Assembly: GCA_008501585.1 (NCBI GenBank)
Contig: QQUN01000005.1
Location: forward strand, 248,001-312,000
Source: Pseudomonadota bacterium
GTDB taxonomy: Bacteria; Pseudomonadota; Gammaproteobacteria; Burkholderiales; Rhodocyclaceae
DNA length: 64,000 nt
Direction: 5' to 3'
The notes beneath the pieces are model-generated. The model saw only the letters and a program-made list of their open reading frames with translations, had not been told where the DNA came from and did not search any database. Below are positions 53,199-63,847 of this stretch, piece by piece (the first letter of the stretch is position 1; each line of letters opens with the position of its first letter). The position numbers and the translations under genes were made by a program.

Positions 53199-55490
53199 TT
53201 AGAACACCGAGCCCAACTGGAACTGGAATCGCTGGATCTTGTCGTCTTCTTCTTTCTTGATCGGGAAGCCCACGCTGAGTTTCAGCGGCCCGATCGGCGA
53301 ACTCCAGGAGAATCCAAGGCCGGCACTATAGCGCAGCTCACTGAACTCGAGCTTCTCGTCTTGACCCCACACGTTACCGGCATCGAAGAAGGCCGACAGG
53401 CGGAAGCTGCGGTCGCGCCCGGTGCCAGGCAACGGGAAATAGTACTCCGCGTTGGCGATGATGCGCCGGTTACCGCCGATGGCGTCCAGGTCTCCATCGG
53501 TGTTGAGGATCCGCGGACCCAGCGAGCTTTGCTTGAAGCCTCGGACCGAGCCAATACCGCCGGCGTAGAAGTTCTTGAAGAAGGGCAAGGGCTTGCCACC
53601 ATACCCGACGGCCCAGCCCACCTCGCCGTTAAGCATGAAGGCCGAGTCCTGCCCGATCGGGAACCAGTACTGGTGCTGGTAGGACGCCTTGGCATAGCGC
53701 AGTTCGGCCGGCGGGATCGCGACTTCGAGGAAGGCGCGCTGGTACTGGCCCATGCGCGGATAGAGCAGGCTGTCGCGACCATCGCGCGACCAACTGACCG
53801 AGCCGAGCAGACTGGTGGCTTCATTGCCGAAGGCGGTGACGAAGTCCTTGTACTGCACCGGGCTGTCATCGAAGGTGGTGACCTCGGTGCGATCAACCGT
53901 CAGGCCGACGTTGATTCGATCGTCTTCCGCAATCGGGAAGCCGTAGCGCAGGCCCAGGCCGGTCGAGGCGGTCTTGTAGCGCGCCAGGTCGAGCGAGTCG
54001 GCATCATAGGTGCGGTGATAGACATCGAAACCGCGGCTGACACCGTCGACCGTGTAGTACGGATTGGTGTAGGACAGCGAATAGGTGCGGGTGCTCTCGC
54101 TGGTGTTGAGTTGCAGGTTCAGTGCGTTGCCCGAGCCGAACAGGTTCTGCTGTGCCACGGCCGCCGAGAGGACGACGCTGTCGGAACTCGAGAAGCCGAC
54201 ACCCAGCGACAGGTTGCCGGTCTGGCGTTCCTTGACCTTGAAGTTGACGTCCACCTGGTCGGTGGTGCCGGGCACGGCGGGCGTCTGCACCGCCACTTCT
54301 TCGAAGAAGCCGAGTCGGTCGAGGCGGACCTTGGATTTGTTGATGCGCTCGCCGTCATACCAGGCGCCTTCCATCTGGCGCATTTCGCGGCGGGCGACTT
54401 CGTCGCGGGTACGGTCGTTGCCTTCGACGTTGATACGGCGGACATACACCCGCTTGCCCGGATCGACGAAGATCGTGAACGCCACCTGGTGCTTTTCGCG
54501 ATCCACCTCGGGGGCGGCGTTGACGTTGGCGAAGGCATAGCCCTCGTTGCCGAGGCGCTCCGTGATGGCCTTGTTGGTGTTGGTCAGCGCTTCGCGCGAG
54601 AACACGTCGCCGGCCTTGACCTTGACGAGATCGCGGTACTCGGCGTCATCCAGGATGAGGTCGCCGGTCAGCGAGACGGCCGAGACGGTGTACTTTTCGC
54701 CCTCGGTGACCGCGATGGTGATGTAGATGTCTTTCTTGTCCGGCGTGATCGACACCTGGGTGGAGTCGATGCTGAAGTCCAGATAGCCCTGGTTCAGATA
54801 AAACGAGCGCAGTGTTTCCAGGTCGCCCGACAGCTTCTGCTTCGAGTACTGGTCGGACTTGGTGTACCAGGTCAGCCAGCCCGGCGTGGTCTGTTCGAAC
54901 AGGTCGAGCAGGTCCTCTTCTTCGAACAGGGTGGCGCCGACGATCTTGATCTGGCGGATCTTGGCGACATCGCCCTCGTCGACATCGAAACGCACGGCCA
55001 CACGGTTGCGCTCGAGCGGGGTCACGGTGGTCTGCACCGTGGCCGCGTACTTGCCGCGGGTCAGGTACTGGCGCTTGAGTTCCTGCTCGGCGCGCTCCAG
55101 CACCGAACGGTCGAAAATGCGCGACTCACCCAGGCCGACGTCCTTGAGGCCCTTCTTGAGCGCGTCCTTGTCAAACTCCTTGACGCCGGAGAAGTCGATC
55201 TGCGCCACGGCGGGACGCTCATCGACCACCACCACCAGCACATCGTTCTCGACCTCGATGCGCACATCGTCGAAAAAGCCGGTGGCAAACAGCGCCTTGA
55301 TCGACTCGGCTGCCTGAGCTTCGGAGAAGCGGTCTCCCACCTTGACCGGGAGATAGGTAAACACCGTGCCGGCCTCGGTTCGCTGGATGCCTTCGACGCG
55401 AATATCCTTGACGACAAAGGTGTCAAACGCGAACGCAGGTGCGGCCACGGACAGGGCTGCGAGCAGCCCGGAAAGAAGCTTCAGTTTCAT
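53199..55490 (-). CDS. bamA: Outer-membrane protein assembly factor BamA
   Basis: Core of the BAM complex that folds beta-barrel proteins into the outer membrane. A signal peptide (residues 1-21, ending AFA) precedes five POTRA domains (about 24-420; VVKDIRVEGIQRTEAGTVFTYLP is POTRA1) and a 16-strand barrel (about 425-763). The loop-6 motif VRGF is present (GIGSVRGFKQSS), and the last residue is Phe (QLGSVF), as the barrel signal requires. 763 aa. Only 7 bp separate it from rseP, a standard proteobacterial order. Confidence 0.97.
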   Translation of the reverse strand: MKLKLLSGLLAALSVAAPAFAFDTFVVKDIRVEGIQRTEAGTVFTYLPVKVGDRFSEAQAAESIKALFATGFFDDVRIEVENDVLVVVVDERPAVAQIDFSGVKEFDKDALKKGLKDVGLGESRIFDRSVLERAEQELKRQYLTRGKYAATVQTTVTPLERNRVAVRFDVDEGDVAKIRQIKIVGATLFEEEDLLDLFEQTTPGWLTWYTKSDQYSKQKLSGDLETLRSFYLNQGYLDFSIDSTQVSITPDKKDIYITIAVTEGEKYTVSAVSLTGDLILDDAEYRDLVKVKAGDVFSREALTNTNKAITERLGNEGYAFANVNAAPEVDREKHQVAFTIFVDPGKRVYVRRINVEGNDRTRDEVARREMRQMEGAWYDGERINKSKVRLDRLGFFEEVAVQTPAVPGTTDQVDVNFKVKERQTGNLSLGVGFSSSDSVVLSAAVAQQNLFGSGNALNLQLNTSESTRTYSLSYTNPYYTVDGVSRGFDVYHRTYDADSLDLARYKTASTGLGLRYGFPIAEDDRINVGLTVDRTEVTTFDDSPVQYKDFVTAFGNEATSLLGSVSWSRDGRDSLLYPRMGQYQRAFLEVAIPPAELRYAKASYQHQYWFPIGQDSAFMLNGEVGWAVGYGGKPLPFFKNFYAGGIGSVRGFKQSSLGPRILNTDGDLDAIGGNRRIIANAEYYFPLPGTGRDRSFRLSAFFDAGNVWGQDEKLEFSELRYSAGLGFSWSSPIGPLKLSVGFPIKKEEDDKIQRFQFQLGSVF

Positions 55491-55497
55491 TGAGGAA

Positions 55498-56862
55498 TCA
55501 GCCAGAAATCAGGCGGTTGATGTCGTTGTAAAAAGCGAAAGCCATGAGCATGACGAGAAGGGCAAGACCGACTTGCTGGCCAATCTCCATCACGCGTTCC
55601 GGGACGGGGCCGCCTCGCAGCATTTCGATCACATAATACAGCAAATGCCCACCGTCCAGCACCGGGATGGGGAGCAGGTTGAGCACCCCGAGACTGATGC
55701 TGATGAGGGCCAGAAACTTGAGGTAATGGTCGAGCCCCATCTGCGCGCTCTGCCCCGCGTAGTCGGCAATCGTGACCGGACCGCTGAGGTTTTTCCACGA
55801 CAGTTCACCAGTCAGCATGCGGCCGATCATGGCCAGGCTGAAGGTGCTCATTTCCCAGGTTTGTGCCACGGCCTTGCCCAGGCCTTCGAGCGGCCCGTGG
55901 GACACCGTGACGAACATCGACTCACGACTCTCCGGCAACGGCGCGACCATGATGCCCACCCGGCCAACAGGTACGCCGTCGCGCTCGGCGAGCGCCGGCG
56001 TCAGCACCCCCGCCATCCGGGCCCCGTCGCGCAGCCATGCGAACTGCATGGCGCGTTCGGGCGCCGCGCTGACCCGCTCGACCAGCTCCGCCCAGTCCTC
56101 GATGGGTTCTCGGTCGATCTCGATCACCGTATCGCCGGCGCGCAGCCCGGCCTGCGCTGCCGGTCCGTCGGCAACCACGTCGCCGACGACAGGCGGGATG
56201 AGCGGGCGATAGGGGCGGAAACCCAGCTGTGCGACCGGATCGTTCTTCTCCTCGTCGATGGTGATGCCCTGCAGCGACACATGGCGGGTGACTCGCGCGC
56301 CTTCGGCCGTCACCACCGTGACATCGATCGCGGGCTCGTCCAGTACGGCCTTGAGCAGGCGCCAGCGCCAGTCTTGCCAGGAGCGTACCGTCACCTCGCC
56401 CACCTGCACGATCTCGTCGCCACTGACAAAGCCGGCCTGGGCGGCCACGCTGTCGGGGCGAGTGACATCGACCCGCGCGCGCAGTTCTTCGACCCCGCCG
56501 ACGAACACCACCCAATACAACAGCACCGCCAGTCCCAGGTTGGCCAGCGGGCCGGCAGCGACGATGGCGAAGCGGCGCCAGACGCTTTGCTGCGTGAAGG
56601 CGCGCGGGCGTTCGGCATCTGACACCTCCCCTTCCCGCTCGTCGAGCATCTTGACGTAGCCACCGAGCGGGAACAGGGCGAGCACCCATTCGGTGCGATC
56701 CTTGCCCGCACGCCACTTGAGCAGGGGCCGGCCAAAGCCGACCGAAAACCGCAGCACCTTGACATTGCACCAGCGCGCGACCGAGTAATGGCCGAGCTCG
56801 TGAATCAGGATCAGAAGCCCGAGACCGACCACGAAAGGAACGAGGTACTGGAAGATCGACAT
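55498..56862 (-). CDS. rseP: Site-2 intramembrane metalloprotease RseP
   Basis: Zinc protease that cleaves anti-sigma factor RseA inside the membrane and clears signal peptides. H-E-L-G-H active site in LIHELGHYSVARW, two PDZ-like repeats in the periplasmic part (about residues 110-300; VAAQAGFVSGDEIVQVGEV, PAAQAGLRAGDTVIEID) and the N-L-L-P-I-P-V-L-D-G-G-H metal-ligand motif. 454 aa. The ATG at 56862 shares a base with the dxr stop (TGATG); a GTG one codon earlier is possible. Confidence 0.96.
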   Translation of the reverse strand: MSIFQYLVPFVVGLGLLILIHELGHYSVARWCNVKVLRFSVGFGRPLLKWRAGKDRTEWVLALFPLGGYVKMLDEREGEVSDAERPRAFTQQSVWRRFAIVAAGPLANLGLAVLLYWVVFVGGVEELRARVDVTRPDSVAAQAGFVSGDEIVQVGEVTVRSWQDWRWRLLKAVLDEPAIDVTVVTAEGARVTRHVSLQGITIDEEKNDPVAQLGFRPYRPLIPPVVGDVVADGPAAQAGLRAGDTVIEIDREPIEDWAELVERVSAAPERAMQFAWLRDGARMAGVLTPALAERDGVPVGRVGIMVAPLPESRESMFVTVSHGPLEGLGKAVAQTWEMSTFSLAMIGRMLTGELSWKNLSGPVTIADYAGQSAQMGLDHYLKFLALISISLGVLNLLPIPVLDGGHLLYYVIEMLRGGPVPERVMEIGQQVGLALLVMLMAFAFYNDINRLISG

Positions 56863-58046
56863 CACGCGGCCTCTGCCGATAGCACCCGCTCGCTGGCGAG
56901 TGCCCGCGCTTCGGCGTCGACGGCTTCGAGTTCTTCAATGCTGGCATCGCCGGCGCCGCTCAGGCGAGTCATGACCGCATCGACCACCCGTGCGATCGAC
57001 AGGTAGCTCAAGCGGCCGGCGAGGAACGCGTCGACCGCGACCTCGTTCGCCGCATTCATTGCCGCCGGCACGCCGCGCCCGGCCCGCAGTGCAGCGTAGG
57101 CCAGTGGCAGGCACGGGAAACGGCGGTGATCCGGCTGTTCGAAATCCAGCCGCCCGATCGCGCACAGATCGAGCGGGCTGACACCGGCATCGATCCGTTC
57201 CGGGAAGGCCAGCGCGTGGGCAATCGGCGTGCGCATGTCGGGGTTACCCAGCTGGGCCAGCACCGAACCGTCGGCGTATTCGACCATCGAGTGGATCACG
57301 CTTTGCCGGTGAACAACGACGTCGATGCGCTCGGCCGGCACGCCGAACAACCAGTGTGCCTCGATCACCTCGAGCCCTTTGTTCATCATGGTTGCCGAAT
57401 CGACCGAGATCTTTCGCCCCATCGCCCAGTTGGGATGGGCACAGGCTTCGTCCGGGCTGACGCGGGCCAGGGAGTCGACCGCGCGATCACGGAACGGTCC
57501 GCCGGAAGCCGTCAGCAGGACACGCCGGACACCCGCGGCGCCGGGGTCGCGCGCATACCCGGCGGGCAGCGCCTGGAAGACGGCGTTGTGCTCGCTATCG
57601 ATGGGAAGCAGGGTCGCCCCGCCCGACTCGACGGCGGCCATGAACAGCGCGCCGGACATCACCAGCGCCTCCTTGTTGGCCAGCAGCACGCGTTTTCCCG
57701 CCCGCGCGGCCGCCAGTGTCGGTCGCAGCCCGGCCGCGCCGACGATGGCCGCCATGACCGTATCGACCTCCGGCGCTTGCGCCACGGCGGCGAGCTGGTC
57801 GGCGCCGTGCAACACCTCGGTGGTGCTGCCATGCTCGGATAGCAGGGTTTGCAGGCGGGCGGCCGCGTGCGGGTCGTCCACCACCGCATAACGCGCCTTG
57901 AAGCGGGTGCACTGCTCGGCGAGCCGCGCGAGCTGGGTGCGGCCGGTCAGGGCAAAGATGCGATAGCGATCCGGGTGTCGGGCGACCACATCCAGGGTGC
58001 TGACACCGATCGAGCCCGTTGCGCCAAGAATGGTCAAGCTTTGCAT
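56862..58046 (-). CDS. dxr: 1-deoxy-D-xylulose 5-phosphate reductoisomerase
   Basis: Second enzyme of the MEP isoprenoid pathway, making MEP from DXP with NADPH. N-terminal dinucleotide fold ([18 protein letters not shown]), then [24 protein letters not shown] and TASGGPFRD, with metal ligands in the D-S-E and catalytic Glu/Asp loops. 394 aa is the normal length. It starts at 58046 and is followed by rseP. Isoprenoid units made here feed UppS downstream in the same operon. Confidence 0.97.
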   Translation of the reverse strand: MQSLTILGATGSIGVSTLDVVARHPDRYRIFALTGRTQLARLAEQCTRFKARYAVVDDPHAAARLQTLLSEHGSTTEVLHGADQLAAVAQAPEVDTVMAAIVGAAGLRPTLAAARAGKRVLLANKEALVMSGALFMAAVESGGATLLPIDSEHNAVFQALPAGYARDPGAAGVRRVLLTASGGPFRDRAVDSLARVSPDEACAHPNWAMGRKISVDSATMMNKGLEVIEAHWLFGVPAERIDVVVHRQSVIHSMVEYADGSVLAQLGNPDMRTPIAHALAFPERIDAGVSPLDLCAIGRLDFEQPDHRRFPCLPLAYAALRAGRGVPAAMNAANEVAVDAFLAGRLSYLSIARVVDAVMTRLSGAGDASIEELEAVDAEARALASERVLSAEAA

Positions 58047-58120
58047 ACCGTGCCTACGATGAATATCGGAACATGATGCTCCCGGCGCCGGCGCCGTCGT
58101 GCGCACTGACGGACAAGCGT

Positions 58121-58942
58121 TCAGCCGGTCAGCAACAACACCAGGCACGCCACCATCGGCAGCGTCGACGTCAAGCTGTCGATCCGGTCGAGGATGCCAC
58201 CATGACCCGGCAGCAGCGCGCTGCTGTCCTTGATGCCGGCCTGCCGCTTGAGGAGCGATTCGAACAGGTCACCGATGACACTGATGGCAGTGAGCACCGC
58301 CAGTGCCATGGCTCCTAGGAGGACATTCTGCGTCGAGAGTTCAATCCCGAACAGCCGGGTGAGCGCCAGGCCGTAGAGCTCGACTGCGACGATGGCGCCG
58401 TAGACACCCTCCCAGCTCTTGCCGGGGCTGATGGCCGGCGCCAGCTTCCGCCGGCCAAAGGCGCGTCCGGAAAAGTAGGCGGCGATGTCGGCCACCCACA
58501 CCACGGCCATGGCCGCGAGCAGGATCGCCACATCGACATGACGCAGATAGATCATTGCCAGTCCGGTTGGCACCACCACCACGGCGCCGACGAGTGCCGC
58601 CGGCACCCCCTGCCCCAGCGGCCAGCGACGCACCAGCCAGGGAAAGGCAAGCAGCACCCAGAATGCAACGGAGCACCACAGGAGGGGGGCCAGGATGGCG
58701 GCCTGTACGGACTGAACCCACAAGCCGCTGGCAACCGCCACGAACGCAACCAGAGCGCCGAGCGCCACACCATAGGCGATGCGGATGGCTGGCGACCATT
58801 TGGCGAGACCCGCCCACTCCCATCCGGCCAGGGCGGCGATTATCGCCACAAAACCGATCCATGCCGGCGCCGAAAACACCCCCAGGGCCAGCGACAGTAC
58901 CGCCAGCATGACGATGGCGGTGAGAACACGGGCCTTAAGCAC
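58121..58942 (-). CDS. cdsA: Phosphatidate cytidylyltransferase
   Basis: Makes CDP-diacylglycerol, the precursor of all phospholipids. It has about eight transmembrane segments (first at residues 5-45). The C-terminal signature is [24 protein letters not shown] with the acidic motif intact. 273 aa. It starts with GTG inside the last 8 bp of uppS; an ATG at codon 12 is a weaker alternative. Confidence 0.94.
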   Translation of the reverse strand: MLKARVLTAIVMLAVLSLALGVFSAPAWIGFVAIIAALAGWEWAGLAKWSPAIRIAYGVALGALVAFVAVASGLWVQSVQAAILAPLLWCSVAFWVLLAFPWLVRRWPLGQGVPAALVGAVVVVPTGLAMIYLRHVDVAILLAAMAVVWVADIAAYFSGRAFGRRKLAPAISPGKSWEGVYGAIVAVELYGLALTRLFGIELSTQNVLLGAMALAVLTAISVIGDLFESLLKRQAGIKDSSALLPGHGGILDRIDSLTSTLPMVACLVLLLTG

Positions 58943-59720
58943 GGGAGGCGCCTTTGGCCGAGTCGGCGGCGGTTTCCAGTTGCTCGCTCGTTCGCCCGAA
59001 GCGGCGCTCGCGCTGGTTGTAGGAGGCCAGCGCTTCGTCGAACGCCGTGTCGCCGAAGTCCGGCCACAAGGTGTCGGTGAAATACAGTTCGGTGTAGGCG
59101 AGCTGCCACAGCAGGAAGTTGCTGATCCGCTTTTCGCCACCCGTGCGGATGAACAGGTCGGGCTCGGGGGCGAACGCCATCGACAGATGCGGTTCGAGCG
59201 CCTCTTCGGTAATGTCGGTGGCGGCGACACCGTCTGCCACCAACTTCTGAACGCCCTGGAGAATGTCCCAGCGCCCGCCATAGTTGGCGGCGACGGTCAG
59301 GTTCAGGCGGGTGTTGTCGGCAGTGAGTGCCTCGGCATCGCGGATCATGGCGACCAGCGAGGCATCGAAGCGGCTGAGGTCACCGATGACCCGGAAGCGG
59401 ATGTTGTTCTCGTGGATGCGCTCGATTTCCTTCTTGAGCGAACGCATGAACAACTGCATCAGAAACGAGACTTCGTCGGCCGGGCGCCGCCAGTTCTCGG
59501 AGCTGAACGCAAACAGCGTCAGATGCGAGATGTTGCGCTCGATGCAACAGCGGATGATGGTGCGCACCGTCTCCACGCCGCGGACATGGCCGGCAACGCG
59601 GGGCAGGAAGCGCTTGCGGGCCCAGCGGCCGTTGCCGTCCATGATGATGGCAACATGCTGCGGCCCGGTGTCACGCGCCGGAATGGCGCGTGTGGAGCTG
59701 GCGAATTTGGATGTTGCCAT
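58935..59720 (-). CDS. uppS: Isoprenyl transferase (undecaprenyl diphosphate synthase)
   Basis: Makes the C55 lipid carrier for cell wall and LPS from farnesyl diphosphate and IPP. Motifs: [12 protein letters not shown] (catalytic Asp), [37 protein letters not shown] and D-L-F-I-R-T-G-G-E. 261 aa; the N-terminal 20 residues are longer than the E. coli enzyme. It lies 39 bp after frr. Confidence 0.96.
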   Translation of the reverse strand: MATSKFASSTRAIPARDTGPQHVAIIMDGNGRWARKRFLPRVAGHVRGVETVRTIIRCCIERNISHLTLFAFSSENWRRPADEVSFLMQLFMRSLKKEIERIHENNIRFRVIGDLSRFDASLVAMIRDAEALTADNTRLNLTVAANYGGRWDILQGVQKLVADGVAATDITEEALEPHLSMAFAPEPDLFIRTGGEKRISNFLLWQLAYTELYFTDTLWPDFGDTAFDEALASYNQRERRFGRTSEQLETAADSAKGASRA

Positions 59721-59759
59721 CCGGGATGGTGATCCAGAGTCGAGCGGCGTGGCGCCGGC

Positions 59760-60317
59760 TCAGACCTGCATCATGTCCTGTTCTTTCTGCACCAGCAGTG
59801 CATCGACTTCGGCAATGTACTTGTCGGTCAGTTTCTGGATGTCGTCCTGGGCCTTGCGGTCTTCGTCTTCGGAGATCAGCTTGTCCTTCAGGGCGTCTTT
59901 CAGCGAACTGTTGGCGTCGCGGCGCAGATTGCGGATCGCCACCTTGGCGCCCTCGCCTTCCTGCTTGACGACCTTGATCAGGTCACGGCGGCGCTCTTCG
60001 GTCAGCGCGGGCATCGGCACGCGGATCAGATCACCGACGGCTGCGGGGTTCAGGCCCAGATCGGAGTCACGGATCGCTTTTTCAACCTTGCCCACCATGT
60101 TCTTTTCCCACGGCTGGACGCCGATGGTGCGCGCGTCGATCAGGGTGACGTTGGCCACCTGATTGACCGGCACCATGCTGCCGTAGTAGTCGACGGTCAC
60201 ATGGTCGAGCAAGCCGGTATGCGCACGCCCGGTGCGGATCTTTCCGAGGTCGTTGTTCAGCGCTTCCACCGATTTCTTCATTTTCTTTTCGGTGGCGACT
60301 TTCAGTTCAGAGATCAT
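59760..60317 (-). CDS. frr: Ribosome recycling factor
   Basis: With EF-G splits the post-termination ribosome. Typical sequence with [51 protein letters not shown] and a coiled-coil C-terminus. 185 aa is exact for the family. The Met at 60317 is the family start. Ten bp after pyrH. Confidence 0.97.
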   Translation of the reverse strand: MISELKVATEKKMKKSVEALNNDLGKIRTGRAHTGLLDHVTVDYYGSMVPVNQVANVTLIDARTIGVQPWEKNMVGKVEKAIRDSDLGLNPAAVGDLIRVPMPALTEERRRDLIKVVKQEGEGAKVAIRNLRRDANSSLKDALKDKLISEDEDRKAQDDIQKLTDKYIAEVDALLVQKEQDMMQV

Positions 60318-60327
60318 CTCGGGTTCC

Positions 60328-61044
60328 TCAGCAGTAGACCAGCGTGCCTTCATCTTCGCCCATCACGACGCGCTTGAGCGCACCGGGCTTGAAGATGCTG
60401 AACACGTTGAGCGGCAACTTTTGATCGCGGCACAAGGCGAAGGCCGTTGCGTCCATCACCTGCAGATTGCGGCTGATGGCCTCGTCGAAACTGATCCGGC
60501 TGAACCGCTCAGCATGGGGATCGCGCTTCGGATCGGCGGTGTAGATACCGTCCACCTTGGTGGCCTTGAGCACGATTTGTGCACCGATTTCGGCACCGCG
60601 CAACGCAGCGGCAGTATCCGTCGTGAAAAACGGGTTGCCGGTACCTGCGCCGAAAATGACCACACGGCCATTTTCCAGATAGCGGATCGCCTTGCCCCGG
60701 ATATAGGGCTCGACGACCTGCTCGATGTTCAGCGCCGACTGGACGCGAGCCACCACGCCTGCCGCACGCATGGCATCGGCCAGTGCCATGGCATTCATCA
60801 CGGTCGCCAACATGCCCATGTAGTCGGCTGTTGCGCGATCCATGCCGGATGCCGCACCGGCCATGCCCCGGAAAATGTTGCCGCCGCCGATGACCACCCC
60901 CACCTGGACGCCCATGCGGGCGACCTCGGCGACCTCACCCACAATCCGCGAGACGACATCCGGGTTGATGCCGTAGGCATCATCACCCATCAGGGCCTCT
61001 CCGGAGAGTTTCAGCAGGATGCGCTGGTAAGCGGGGGTTGTCAT
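60328..61044 (-). CDS. pyrH: UMP kinase
   Basis: Hexameric kinase converting UMP to UDP, regulated by GTP and UTP. Motifs: [38 protein letters not shown] and [19 protein letters not shown]. 238 aa, standard. Seventeen bp after tsf. Confidence 0.97.
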   Translation of the reverse strand: MTTPAYQRILLKLSGEALMGDDAYGINPDVVSRIVGEVAEVARMGVQVGVVIGGGNIFRGMAGAASGMDRATADYMGMLATVMNAMALADAMRAAGVVARVQSALNIEQVVEPYIRGKAIRYLENGRVVIFGAGTGNPFFTTDTAAALRGAEIGAQIVLKATKVDGIYTADPKRDPHAERFSRISFDEAISRNLQVMDATAFALCRDQKLPLNVFSIFKPGALKRVVMGEDEGTLVYC

Positions 61045-61061
61045 GCGGGGCTCTCCGGCAA

Positions 61062-61952
61062 TTACTTCTTCGCCGCAGCGGCAGCCTGGGCAGCCACTTC
61101 AGCCGCGAAGTCATCGACCTTCTTCTCGATGCCTTCGCCAACGATGTACAGCACGAAGCTGCCGACCGTTGCGTTCTTCGACTTGAGCAGCGCCTCGATG
61201 GTCTGCTTGTCGTTCTTGACGAACGGCTGACCCAGCAGCGTCACTTCCTTGAGGAACTTCTGCACCGTGCCTTCAACCATCTTGGCAACGATGTCGGCCG
61301 GCTTGCCGGATTCGGCGGCCTTTTCGGTGGCGATGCGGCGCTCGGTCTCGATCAGCGCAGCGTCGACCTGGTCGCTCGACAGGGCCTTCGGCTTGCTGGC
61401 AGCGATGTGCATGGCCAGGTCGCGGCCCAGCTCGTCGTCACCGCCGACCACGTCCACCAGCACGCCAATCTTGGCGCCGCCATGGATGTAGCTGGCCACG
61501 GCGCCTTCGGTCTGGATGCGGCTGAAGCGACGGATCGACATGTTTTCGCCGATCTTGCCAACCAGTGCTGCGCGGACGGCTTCCACCGTCTGGCCGTCGA
61601 TTTCCAGTGCAGACAGCGCGGCCACGTCAGCCGGGTTCTGCTTGGCCACCAGTTCGGCCAGCTTGCCGCCGAGCGCCAGGAAGTCGTCGTTTTTGGCAAC
61701 GAAGTCGGTCTCGCAGTTGAGTTCGACCATCGCGGCCAGCTTGCCGTCGTCGGCAATCCAGGTGGCCACGATGCCTTCCGCGGTCACGCGGCTGGCTGCC
61801 TTGCTGGCCTTGTTGCCCAACTTGACGCGCAGGATCTCCTCCGCCTTGGCCAGATCGCCGTCAGCTTCGGTCAGCGCCTTCTTGCACTCCATCATCGGCG
61901 CGTCGGTCTTCTCGCGCAGTTCTTTCACCATGCCTGCGGTAATTGCCGCCAT
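61062..61952 (-). CDS. tsf: Elongation factor Ts
   Basis: Nucleotide exchange factor for EF-Tu. N-terminal UBA-like module with [31 protein letters not shown], core motif G-S-F-V-L-Y-I-V and conserved [10 protein letters not shown]. 296 aa. AGGAG lies before the ATG at 61952. It follows rpsB by 44 bp; the two are usually cotranscribed and controlled by S2 protein. Confidence 0.97.
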   Translation of the reverse strand: MAAITAGMVKELREKTDAPMMECKKALTEADGDLAKAEEILRVKLGNKASKAASRVTAEGIVATWIADDGKLAAMVELNCETDFVAKNDDFLALGGKLAELVAKQNPADVAALSALEIDGQTVEAVRAALVGKIGENMSIRRFSRIQTEGAVASYIHGGAKIGVLVDVVGGDDELGRDLAMHIAASKPKALSSDQVDAALIETERRIATEKAAESGKPADIVAKMVEGTVQKFLKEVTLLGQPFVKNDKQTIEALLKSKNATVGSFVLYIVGEGIEKKVDDFAAEVAAQAAAAAKK

Positions 61953-61996
61953 GCTTACTCCTGAATTCTGTAATTGAAACGTGGTGCGTACCGGTC

Positions 61997-62764
61997 TCAG
62001 CCCTGGGCTTCGTCGGCAGCGCCTTCTTCCACTTCCACTTCGACGAACTCGTCGCCACCGGCGGCCACGATTTCGTGCATGGCCTGGCTGCGGCCTTCGA
62101 GCACGGCATCGGCTGCGCCACGGGCGTAGAGGCGGATTGCGCGGCTGGAGTCGTCGTTACCCGGGATCACGAAATCCACGCCTTCGGGCGAGTGGTTGGT
62201 GTCGACCACGGCAACGATGGGGATACCCAGCTTGCGGGTTTCGGTGATGGCGATCTTGTGATAGCCAACGTCGACCACGAAGATGGCGTCCGGCAGGCCG
62301 CCCATATCCTTGATGCCGCCGATACTCTTGCGCAGCTTCTCGATCTCGCGGGTCATCATCAGCGCTTCTTTCTTGGACAGGCGCTCGATCGAACCGTCTT
62401 CGACCATGGTCTCCATGTCCTTCAGGCGCTTGATCGACTGCTTGACCGTCTTGAAGTTGGTCAGCATGCCGCCGAGCCAGCGCTCGTCAACATAGGGCAT
62501 GCCGCAACGCTGCGCTTCTTCGGCGATGATTTCGCGTGCCTGGCGCTTGGTGCTGACGAACAGGATGGTGCCCTTGTTGGCGGCCAGCTTGCGGATGAAG
62601 TCCATCGCTTCGCGATAGTTGACCATCGTCTTTTCGAGGTTGACGATGTGAATCTTGTTGCGCTGGCCGAAGATGTACGGGGCCATGCGGGGGTTCCAGA
62701 AACGGGTCTGGTGACCAAAGTGAACGCCGGCTTCGAGCATCTGGCGCATCGTGACGTTAGACAT
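61997..62764 (-). CDS. rpsB: Small ribosomal subunit protein uS2
   Basis: Primary 30S protein that closes the neck region and is needed for S1 binding. Family sequence throughout: [25 protein letters not shown]... region replaced by [42 protein letters not shown] and [18 protein letters not shown]. 255 aa with an acidic C-terminal tail. A strong ribosome site (TAGGAG) precedes the ATG. Confidence 0.97.
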   Translation of the reverse strand: MSNVTMRQMLEAGVHFGHQTRFWNPRMAPYIFGQRNKIHIVNLEKTMVNYREAMDFIRKLAANKGTILFVSTKRQAREIIAEEAQRCGMPYVDERWLGGMLTNFKTVKQSIKRLKDMETMVEDGSIERLSKKEALMMTREIEKLRKSIGGIKDMGGLPDAIFVVDVGYHKIAITETRKLGIPIVAVVDTNHSPEGVDFVIPGNDDSSRAIRLYARGAADAVLEGRSQAMHEIVAAGGDEFVEVEVEEGAADEAQG

Positions 62765-62900
62765 TGTGTTGCTCCTAAAGGGTTGAGCCTCCGCCCGGAC
62801 GCAACCTTGCGGTCGCTACTGCCCGCCAGGCGGACAGACCCTTTCCAGTGGAAAACCGGGCGTGTGGATTTGTCTTGCCCGATCACCACGATCAAGCAAG
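62765..62900 (-). promoter_or_regulatory. Long structured leader of rpsB
   Basis: About 135 bases between the predicted start of transcription and the rpsB ATG. Read on the minus strand it contains several GC-rich self-complementary stretches (CCGCCTGGCGGGC and CGGTTTTCCACTGG). In E. coli S2 represses its own mRNA through the leader; a similar role here is plausible but not shown by the sequence. Confidence 0.4.
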
Positions 62901-62906
62901 CTCGCA

Positions 62907-62936
62907 AGTATAGCAGTGCAACATGACAGCGCTCAA
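62907..62936 (-). promoter_or_regulatory. Sigma-70-type promoter of the rpsB operon
   Basis: On the minus strand TTGAGC (62936-62931) is followed after 18 bases by TATACT (62912-62907), a good -35/-10 pair. It should drive rpsB-tsf and probably part of the downstream block. Confidence 0.6.
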
Positions 62937-63031
62937 GCGCCGCAGCGCCGTGAATCAAGCCCAAGATTGCTGGCAGCGGCGCCATGCGATAGCCTTTCGC
63001 CTTTACCGACCCCTGCCTGGCCCATTCCAGC

Positions 63032-63847
63032 ATGACCATCGACATCAAGAACTCAGAAGACATTCAGCGCATGCGCGTCGCAGGCCGCCTCGCCTCGGAG
63101 GTGCTCGATTTCATCACGCCCCACGTCAAGCCTGGCGTGACCACGGATGAACTCGACAAGCTCTGCCACGACTACATCGTGAACGTCCAGCAAGCCATTC
63201 CGGCGCCGCTCAACTACGCACCGGCCGGCTATACGCCGTATCCGAAATCCATCTGCACCTCGATCAACCACCAGGTGTGCCATGGCGTGCCGAGCGACAA
63301 GGCGCTCAAGAAGGGCGACATCGTCAACATCGACATCACCGTCATCAAGGACGGCTACCACGGCGACACCAGCCGCATGTTCCAGGTGGGGTCGGGCGTA
63401 TCCATTCTCGCCAAGCGGCTGTGCCAGGTGACGTACGAGTGCATGTGGGTGGGCATTGCGATGGTCAAGCCCGGCGCACGCCTGGGTGACATCGGCGCCG
63501 CCATCCAGAAGCACGCCGAAGACAACGGCTTTTCGGTCGTGCGCGAGTTCTGCGGCCACGGCATCGGCAAGAAATTTCATGAAGACCCGCAGGTGCTGCA
63601 CTACGGCCGGGCCGGAACGGGCCTGGAACTGAAGGCCGGCATGACCTTCACCATCGAGCCGATGATCAACGCCGGCAAGGCGGCCATCTCCGAACTGCCC
63701 GACGGCTGGACGATCGTCACCAAGGATCGCAGCCTCTCCGCCCAGTGGGAGCACACCATCCTAGTCACCGACACCGGCGTCGAGGTGCTGACCGTCTCTG
63801 ACGGCACGCCGGCGCGCCCTGCCCTGGTGGATGCGCTTCTGTCATGA
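63032..63847 (+). CDS. map: Type I methionine aminopeptidase
   Basis: Removes the initiator Met from nascent proteins. The metal ligands are visible in D-I-T-V-I-K-D-G-Y-H-G-D-T-S (two Asp), CGHGIGKKFHEDPQVLHYG (His) and the Glu-containing FTIEPMIN and WEHTILV. 271 aa, slightly longer than the 264 aa E. coli protein. It diverges from rpsB, an order conserved in betaproteobacteria. Its stop overlaps glnD (ATGA). Confidence 0.97.
   Translation: MTIDIKNSEDIQRMRVAGRLASEVLDFITPHVKPGVTTDELDKLCHDYIVNVQQAIPAPLNYAPAGYTPYPKSICTSINHQVCHGVPSDKALKKGDIVNIDITVIKDGYHGDTSRMFQVGSGVSILAKRLCQVTYECMWVGIAMVKPGARLGDIGAAIQKHAEDNGFSVVREFCGHGIGKKFHEDPQVLHYGRAGTGLELKAGMTFTIEPMINAGKAAISELPDGWTIVTKDRSLSAQWEHTILVTDTGVEVLTVSDGTPARPALVDALLS

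Noticed and set aside
53361-55493. A 710-codon plus-strand frame over bamA
   Set aside because: It is antisense to BamA, which matches its family over the full length.
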